From: JBGPQJ01 sp963709295
Lineage (GTDB): Bacteria > Chloroflexota > Anaerolineae > Anaerolineales > Villigracilaceae
NCBI GenBank assembly: GCA_963709295.1
Contig: CAVPVW010000005.1
Span: 186,001-250,000 of the forward strand
Reading direction: 5' to 3'
DNA length: 64,000 bases
The notes beneath the pieces were generated by a model. That model saw only the letters and a program-made list of their open reading frames with translations. It made no database searches and was not told the origin of the DNA. The translations under genes were made by a program, and so were the position numbers. This document shows, in pieces, positions 60,025-64,000 of this stretch (position 1 is the stretch's first letter; each line of letters opens with the position of its first letter).

Positions 60025-60825
60025 TCAAGAAATTGTGTTTTCTGTATCCGTGGTTTTGGAATCGGCGGGTACCAGCTTGGCGCTTTCCCTATAATATTGG
60101 CCAAATATGGCTGCTGACACCATCATCAAATACAATCCAATTGGAAATGCCGCGAGATAAAAGAAACAGCAAAGGAAGAAGGTGAAATAGGCCAGCATGT
60201 AACCGATATAAATCATTGCGATCAATCCCAGGTATATCAACCAGGCAATGAAGTATCCCCATTTATCTGCCTTTAGAATGGCTCCCCATTCACGCACATG
60301 AAAAGCAGCGCTAAATTTATCATGAGCGATGAAATTGGCAATGGCGGCGGGGAGGGGGATTGCTCCAACGATGAGCAGAAAAGTACCGACAAACATGGAT
60401 AAGAATAGCACTCCCATCGCACCCAGCGAGAGCAAGCCGATCAATCCCGATGTTGTGGAGTCGTAAGTTGATTCAGGTGATATTGCGATGGATGCAATGA
60501 GCATTACGAAATAGGCGAAGAATCCGACCATGGATACCAGAATTCCCGGTCCCAGGTAAACCGCGCCGACACCAAAGCAGCGCAATCCATCCTTGAAGAG
60601 CTGCCCCCAGTTATCCCAGGCTGGGAGGGTGATTACTTCGTCGGTGATTGCCCTGCGCAAGATCTCCGCAAAATAACCGTATACGAAGATGATCGGTATG
60701 ATCGGGATGACCATGCCTGCAAAGATGAGTGCCGTTCCAATCACAAACTGAAGGATCCAATTCTTGGTTTCGAAGGGGAATTTAAAGGCTGCGCGTAAAG
60801 ATGGGCTTGAGATTGAATCAATCAT
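60025..60825 (-). CDS. DUF4013-type membrane protein
   Basis: 266 residues with six to seven hydrophobic segments. The N-terminal FKFPFETKNWILQFVIGTAL, then YGYFAEILRRAITDEVITLP and PAWDNWGQLFKDGLRC are typical of DUF4013 proteins, whose function is unknown. The Gly/Ala-rich C-terminal half resembles the same family, with an AIANFIAHDKFSAAFHVREW loop. The 267 bp upstream to the next gene show nothing I can assign. Confidence 0.75.
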   Translation of the reverse strand: MIDSISSPSLRAAFKFPFETKNWILQFVIGTALIFAGMVIPIIPIIFVYGYFAEILRRAITDEVITLPAWDNWGQLFKDGLRCFGVGAVYLGPGILVSMVGFFAYFVMLIASIAISPESTYDSTTSGLIGLLSLGAMGVLFLSMFVGTFLLIVGAIPLPAAIANFIAHDKFSAAFHVREWGAILKADKWGYFIAWLIYLGLIAMIYIGYMLAYFTFFLCCFFYLAAFPIGLYLMMVSAAIFGQYYRESAKLVPADSKTTDTENTIS

Positions 60826-61092
60826 GGATTTTCTCCCGTAACTTGCAGATGATTGAGTTTACTTGAATGTCATGCCAAAGCTGCAACATTCTTTCAATAA
60901 AATTATAGCATCATCTTCAATTGGCATGCTCCTGCGAACCGTTTGTTGTGTGAATGAAGCAGAGTTGAAACCTCAGGCTGCGATCATCAAGCCATTTGCA
61001 GCCAATTGGAGATTTCCACGTCTAAATCGGCCGTGGAATACAACCTTGTGATAACGAATTATCTTGAGGTTGATTGTGTACTATCCTTTCAC

Positions 61093-61623
61093 TCATCCCT
61101 TCCTAAATTTCTCATCTCCCTGCAATGACAGGATTTCACCAAAATAGATGCGGTGATAATCTTTACCCGGGTAATTGGCGTTTATGCCGAGGTCAAGGAA
61201 ATGCTCCGGGTGGACGTCGTCCCAATACATTTTTCGGCATTCGAGGACCAGTTCTGCTTCGACGTAACCTGGTGCAGCGATTAGCGTGGATGCAACCGGT
61301 GTCAACCCGGCTTCGGTAATTTTATCCCCGCCACGACCGGATTTGGTACCGAGCAATTGCAGTGCGGCATGATATTGTTTCGGGAATGCACACAAAGTGA
61401 ATGTGTCGTATCGTTCCATGAATTCATACGTATATCGGACAGGGCGCACGACCACCTGCACGAACGGACGCCGCCACATGTAACCTATACTGCCCCAGCC
61501 CACGGTCATGGCATTAAATCGGCCTTCGTTGAAATCCCCGCAGGTGAGCAGCAGCCAATGGATATCCCACAAGTGGATGGGCCGGATGAGAAATTCTTCA
61601 ATATTAATGGGTTTGAGGATCAT
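61093..61623 (-). CDS. Flavin reductase-like FMN-binding split-barrel protein
   Basis: Single split beta-barrel of the flavin_reduct family: LLTCGDFNEGRFNAMTVGWG, SIGYMWRRPFVQVVVRPVRY, FTLCAFPKQYHAALQLLGTK, YVEAELVLECRKMYW. It probably binds FMN and reduces or transfers flavin electrons; partner unknown. ATGAAAATG at the start: AGGAG touches the first ATG (61629), so the second (61623) is preferred. It follows a short fragment of what looks like a dehydrogenase gene. Confidence 0.8.
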   Translation of the reverse strand: MILKPINIEEFLIRPIHLWDIHWLLLTCGDFNEGRFNAMTVGWGSIGYMWRRPFVQVVVRPVRYTYEFMERYDTFTLCAFPKQYHAALQLLGTKSGRGGDKITEAGLTPVASTLIAAPGYVEAELVLECRKMYWDDVHPEHFLDLGINANYPGKDYHRIYFGEILSLQGDEKFRKG

Positions 61624-61632
61624 TTTCATCTC

Positions 61633-61740
61633 CTATGCTGTTGGATGTAGTGGTGAATCAGAACATTCGTTGACCGACTGGTCGAAATCAATGATGGAAC
61701 CGGTCATCATGCCGGATTCTTCGCTGACAATCGTGCGGTG
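61633..61740 (-). pseudogene. Possible 3' fragment of an SDR gene
   Basis: In the same frame as the acetyltransferase after its TAA, about 35 codons read TIVSEESGMMTGSIIDFDQS then NECSDSPLHPTA to a TAG at 61633. The SEESG-MTG-IIDFDQS pattern is like the C-terminal end of short-chain dehydrogenases. No start or catalytic part is present, so it would be a remnant left where the cassette-like unit was inserted. Short match, moderate doubt. Confidence 0.35.
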
Positions 61741-61742
61741 CT

Positions 61743-61754
61743 GTTAGCCAGCGC
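61743..61754. repeat. Terminal inverted repeat GTTAGCCAGCGC, left copy
   Basis: Exact inverse of GCGCTGGCTAAC at 62387-62398; the two enclose the acetyltransferase gene. The acetyltransferase stop codon lies within it. Confidence 0.6.
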
Positions 61755-62361
61755 TGATCCTCGGGTCTGCTTCGTTTGTCGATTCCCGTGGTGTACTGAA
61801 AACACGCTCGAATGCCTGACGCCGATCCTCGTGAAGATGATATGCCGTTTTCACCAACGGACCGCAACCCTCGTGCAACTCTATGCCCACAATGTCGAAT
61901 CCCATCTTCAAATCTGCGATCAGGGCAGCGCGGTTGTTCGGACCATAACTCGTGGTCAAGCGTTCGTAACCCATCACTCTCAGGTACGCGATGAATTGCT
62001 TCAAGAATGCGCCATAGATACCCTGCCCGCGGAATTCGGGAATTAAGCCAATAGTGTCAATGAAGAAAGTCTCTTCATCTTCCATAAAGCCCCAGAACCA
62101 ACCGATTGGCTCATCTGCGGCGTTGAAAAAGACTAGCCACTCGGGGGATGAACGCGCGTGCATTTTCCGTAAATGCACATGTTCTTCATGCCGTGCTGCG
62201 GGAACCTCAAAGAGCCCCACTGACTGTTTGTAGTCTGGAGGAAAGATCAGATGATTTATCACTTTTATGAATTCTTGAGCAGCGCCTTGATCCATTGAAC
62301 GTGCAACTACGCCCGAGGGCAACTTCATCGGGAAGAACTGCTTGTGGATATTCTCATCCAT
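61744..62361 (-). CDS. GNAT-family N-acetyltransferase (cassette-borne)
   Basis: 205 residues with GNAT motif A: IDTIGLIPEFRGQGIYGAFL (RGQGIYG) and EPIGWFWGFMEDEETFFID preceding strand 4, SYGPNNRAALIADLKMGFDI for motif B. Substrate unknown. GTTAGCC-type ends flank the gene: it starts 31 bases after the attC-like site and its TAA lies inside GGCTAAC, as in integron cassettes. AGGAG is before the ATG. The C-terminal tail beyond MGFDIVGIELHEG is not conserved. Confidence 0.85.
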   Translation of the reverse strand: MDENIHKQFFPMKLPSGVVARSMDQGAAQEFIKVINHLIFPPDYKQSVGLFEVPAARHEEHVHLRKMHARSSPEWLVFFNAADEPIGWFWGFMEDEETFFIDTIGLIPEFRGQGIYGAFLKQFIAYLRVMGYERLTTSYGPNNRAALIADLKMGFDIVGIELHEGCGPLVKTAYHLHEDRRQAFERVFSTPRESTNEADPRISAG

Positions 62362-62386
62362 TGTTCTTATACTCCTACGTCAGGTT

Positions 62387-62398
62387 GCGCTGGCTAAC
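62387..62398. repeat. Terminal inverted repeat GCGCTGGCTAAC, right copy
   Basis: Partner of 61743-61754; overlaps the outer arm of the attC-like site. Confidence 0.6.
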
Positions 62399-62526
62399 GG
62401 CAGGCGTTAGCGGTAAGTGCGGGAAGTGGCGGATAAAGCTACTAGACGCCGAATCCGCCTCTAGGGGCTGCTTCCCTGAAGGTGCGGCGGAACGCCCGCA
62501 CTTGTCCGGTGTACGCGGTGTTAGCC
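62392..62526 (-). mobile_element. attC-like recombination site of an integron cassette array
   Basis: A 135-bp imperfect palindrome. Outer boxes GGCTAAC (62392-62398) and GTTAGCC (62520-62526) correspond to R'' and R'; next pairs AAGTGCGGG (62415-62423) with CCCGCACTT (62495-62503); innermost GGCGGAT with ATCCGCC. Spacers on the two sides differ in length, as in attC sites, and the size lies in the known range. The R boxes deviate from the strict RYYYAAC/GTTRRRY consensus at one position. Location between two cassette-like GNAT genes, 14 bases after one stop and 31 before the next start, supports the reading. No integrase is visible. Confidence 0.6.
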
Positions 62527-62539
62527 CGTTTTTGCCTGA

Positions 62540-62965
62540 TTATGCACCAACCCATACGTACTGGCCAATTTTACAGTATTCCTGGAAACCTATATGTTGA
62601 TAAACACCTTTACCCATCTCTGTGGCTTGTAGAATTCCAACGCGGTAACCTGAAGATCGAGCTTCACGTAAAGGAGAGATGGTCATTGCTGCGCCTAATC
62701 CTTGCCGACGTGCGTTTGGCAGGGTGGTCACATTATAGATACCTGCCACACCAGCACTAAGAAGCTGTGTTGACGTGGCAACGGGTTCACCATTCAGCCT
62801 GCCAAGATAGTGATGTATGGCTACCTCAGGGGCAAAGCCTATGCTAGCATAGTGATCAAAGAAAGCTTGGTCAAAGATATCGGGAATACCAAAGCCGAGC
62901 GTGAAAACATAAATCCACTCTTTCAAGGTATCCATGTCGCTGACTGGTTCGATCATCAATCCCAT
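62540..62965 (-). CDS. GNAT-family N-acetyltransferase, apparently N-terminally short
   Basis: 141 residues with HHYLGRLNGEPVATSTQLLS, then AGVAGIYNVTTLPNARRQGL (acetyl-CoA loop RRQGLGAAM) and GYRVGILQATEMGKGVYQHI, ending GFQEYCKIGQYVWVGA. Homologues with these motifs usually have a further N-terminal domain of about 100-150 residues that is missing here. The frame is open upstream for about 30 codons without a start, so either truncation or a single-domain form. It is the first cassette-like gene before the attC-like site. Confidence 0.75.
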   Translation of the reverse strand: MGLMIEPVSDMDTLKEWIYVFTLGFGIPDIFDQAFFDHYASIGFAPEVAIHHYLGRLNGEPVATSTQLLSAGVAGIYNVTTLPNARRQGLGAAMTISPLREARSSGYRVGILQATEMGKGVYQHIGFQEYCKIGQYVWVGA

Positions 62966-63137
62966 TGGCGAAGGAAATGCCCAACTAGTGTTTATCCCTA
63001 AAGGGGACTTTACGGCAACCGTATAATGGATTATGGATCTCCCGAATAATGTTCTAAATCACTTACTGAAGTAGTATCCAAAAAAAATATAGCACTAACA
63101 CCCTTATTTATACCGCCCCTGCGCGGCGCGAAGCGCG

Positions 63138-63143
63138 TATAAT
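63138..63143 (+). promoter_or_regulatory. -10 element of the PLP-enzyme gene
   Basis: TATAAT 40 bp before the ATG; the -35 region is not clear. The operator-like site follows four bases later. Confidence 0.5.
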
Positions 63144-63147
63144 ATCT

Positions 63148-63158
63148 TTGTCCGACAA
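63148..63158. promoter_or_regulatory. Candidate operator TTGTCCGACAA, site 4
   Basis: Same half-sites TTGTC and GACAA with one central base as sites 1 and 3, at the expected transcription start of the PLP-enzyme gene. This links a gene 18 kb beyond the purine island to the same candidate regulator. Confidence 0.55.
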
Positions 63159-63180
63159 CTTTATATACAAGGAGCCCCCA

Positions 63181-64000
63181 TGACCACCATTGACCTGACC
63201 GTCCACCCCGAGCGGCGCAAACGAGCCATCGCTCGCGCGCGCGAGCGCAACATCATCATCCCCACTTATGCCCAGATGAAAGATCCCGCCAAAATACCAG
63301 CAAAAGTCAAGGAAGAACTGGCAAAGATCGGGCTGTGGGACATCCACCCGCGCAACCTGTTCCGCATCAACTGGCACAACGAACCCAAGGCCAGCGGCGG
63401 CGGGTTCGGCGGGGTCAACACGCTCGAGCTGCCTCCTGCGCTGACCGGCGTCCCGGCGCGCATCATTGCCATCGTCGGCAAGTGGTTCCCGACCGGCGCG
63501 CACAAGGTCGGGGCGGCCTTCTCCTGCCTCGTGCCGCGGCTGGTGACCGGTCAGTTCGACCCGACCACGCAGAAGGCGGTCTGGCCCTCCACCGGCAACT
63601 ACTGCCGGGGCGGGGCGTACGATTCCGCGCTGCTGGCTTGCGAATCCATCGCCATCCTGCCGGAAGGCATGTCGCGCGAGCGCTTCGAATGGTTGTCGAA
63701 GGTCGCCGGCGAGACGATCAAAACCCCGGGCAGCGAGTCCAACGTCAAGGAGATCTTCGACAAGTGCAAGGAACTGCGCGCCTCGGGGCAGGACCTGATG
63801 ATCTTCAACCAGTTCGATGAATTCCCCAACTACCTGTGGCATTACGAGGTCACCGGGCACGCCATGGAGGAGGCCTTCAAGCGCCTCGCCCGCCCCGGCG
63901 ACGAGTTCCGCGGCATCACCTCCGCCACCGGTTCGGCGGGGACGATTGCCTGCGGCGATTACATGAAGCAGATCTTCCCCGGCAGCAAGATCGCCGCCAG
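63181..64000 (+). CDS. TrpB-like PLP-dependent enzyme, 3'-truncated by window edge
   Basis: The ATG at 63181 with AAGGAG starts MTTIDLTVHPERRKRAIARA and the frame is open to the edge (273 residues). Fold-type II PLP features: KWFPTGAHKVGAAFSCLVPR (Schiff-base Lys), PSTGNYCRGGAYDSALLACE (Asn loop), KTPGSESNVKEIFDKCKELR and TSATGSAGTIACGDYMKQIF (phosphate loop). Related to the TrpB/threonine-synthase/cysteine-synthase superfamily but not to TrpB proper; a relation to amino-acid lyases or beta-replacement enzymes is likely. GC content is visibly higher than in neighbouring genes. Shares an operator-like site with the purine island. Confidence 0.8.

Noticed and set aside
63108..63860. Long minus-strand frame at the right edge
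   Set aside because: Shadow of the GC-rich TrpB-like gene, which has a start, ribosome site and conserved motifs on the plus strand.
1..64000. CRISPR arrays, rRNA, tRNA or insertion sequences
   Set aside because: No regularly spaced repeats, rRNA-like sequence, cloverleaf or transposase frame was seen anywhere in the window.

Overview
The window looks like chromosome of a Chloroflexi bacterium of the Anaerolineae type. This is inferred from gene content and style, not from a search: TTG and GTG starts next to good Shine-Dalgarno sites, many Thr/Pro-rich beta-propeller, SH3 and LysM lipoproteins, a KimA/APC-like permease with a C-terminal domain, a two-operon BMP-type nucleoside ABC importer and moderate GC. 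No phage, insertion sequence, CRISPR array, rRNA or tRNA gene was recognised.

Layout. 1-7.1 kb: end of tilS, a tyrosine-recombinase-fold protein that has lost most catalytic residues, and a minus-strand envelope/signalling operon (histidine-kinase-like protein without the phospho-acceptor His, LysM protein, LCP protein). 7.2-12.7 kb: TPR protein, lipoprotein, mtaB, alcohol dehydrogenase, folD. 12.7-19.7 kb (minus): ATP-grasp protein, RNHCP protein coupled to rsgA, a tiny stand-alone 23-codon transcription unit, KimA-like permease, propeller lipoprotein, RRM protein.

19.7-45.1 kb is one large plus-strand nitrogen-salvage island: 8-oxoguanine-deaminase-like amidohydrolase, small kinase, adenine deaminase (two frameshifts), GntR/UTRA regulator, YgeY-like hydrolase, three different carbamoyltransferases in a row (ATCase-like, YgeW-like, putrescine carbamoyltransferase), agmatine deiminase, carbamate kinase, two complete BMP/nucleoside ABC transporters, and a three-subunit xanthine-dehydrogenase-type molybdenum hydroxylase. 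Read together it imports purine nucleosides or bases, deaminates and oxidises them, breaks down agmatine, and makes ATP from carbamoyl phosphate with carbamate kinase. Imperfect 11-12 bp palindromes TTGTC-N(1-2)-GACAA lie in front of the first gene, the carbamate kinase and the second ABC operon, and once more in front of a PLP enzyme at the right edge (63.2 kb), suggesting one regulon.

45.2-48.5 kb: thrC, AI-2E-type permease and a glycosyltransferase in overlapping order. 48.6-54.5 kb (minus): a likely light-responsive cluster headed by a CarH/LitR-type B12 photoreceptor repressor, followed by an SDR, an MFS exporter, a DNA photolyase, a PlsY-like broken gene and a flavin split-barrel protein. 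54.8-61.6 kb: SGNH hydrolase, PatB-type C-S lyase, methyltransferase (frameshift), an SH3 lipoprotein flanked on both sides by two related ~190-nt structured minus-strand elements, small membrane protein (frameshift), bacterioferritin, DUF4013 protein, flavin reductase. 61.6-63.0 kb: two GNAT acetyltransferase genes separated by a 135-bp attC-like site, i.e. a probable remnant of an integron cassette array. The window ends inside a GC-rich TrpB-like PLP enzyme gene.

At least five otherwise well conserved genes carry single-base frameshifts. The number and kind of these suggests indel errors in the assembly at least as much as gene decay.
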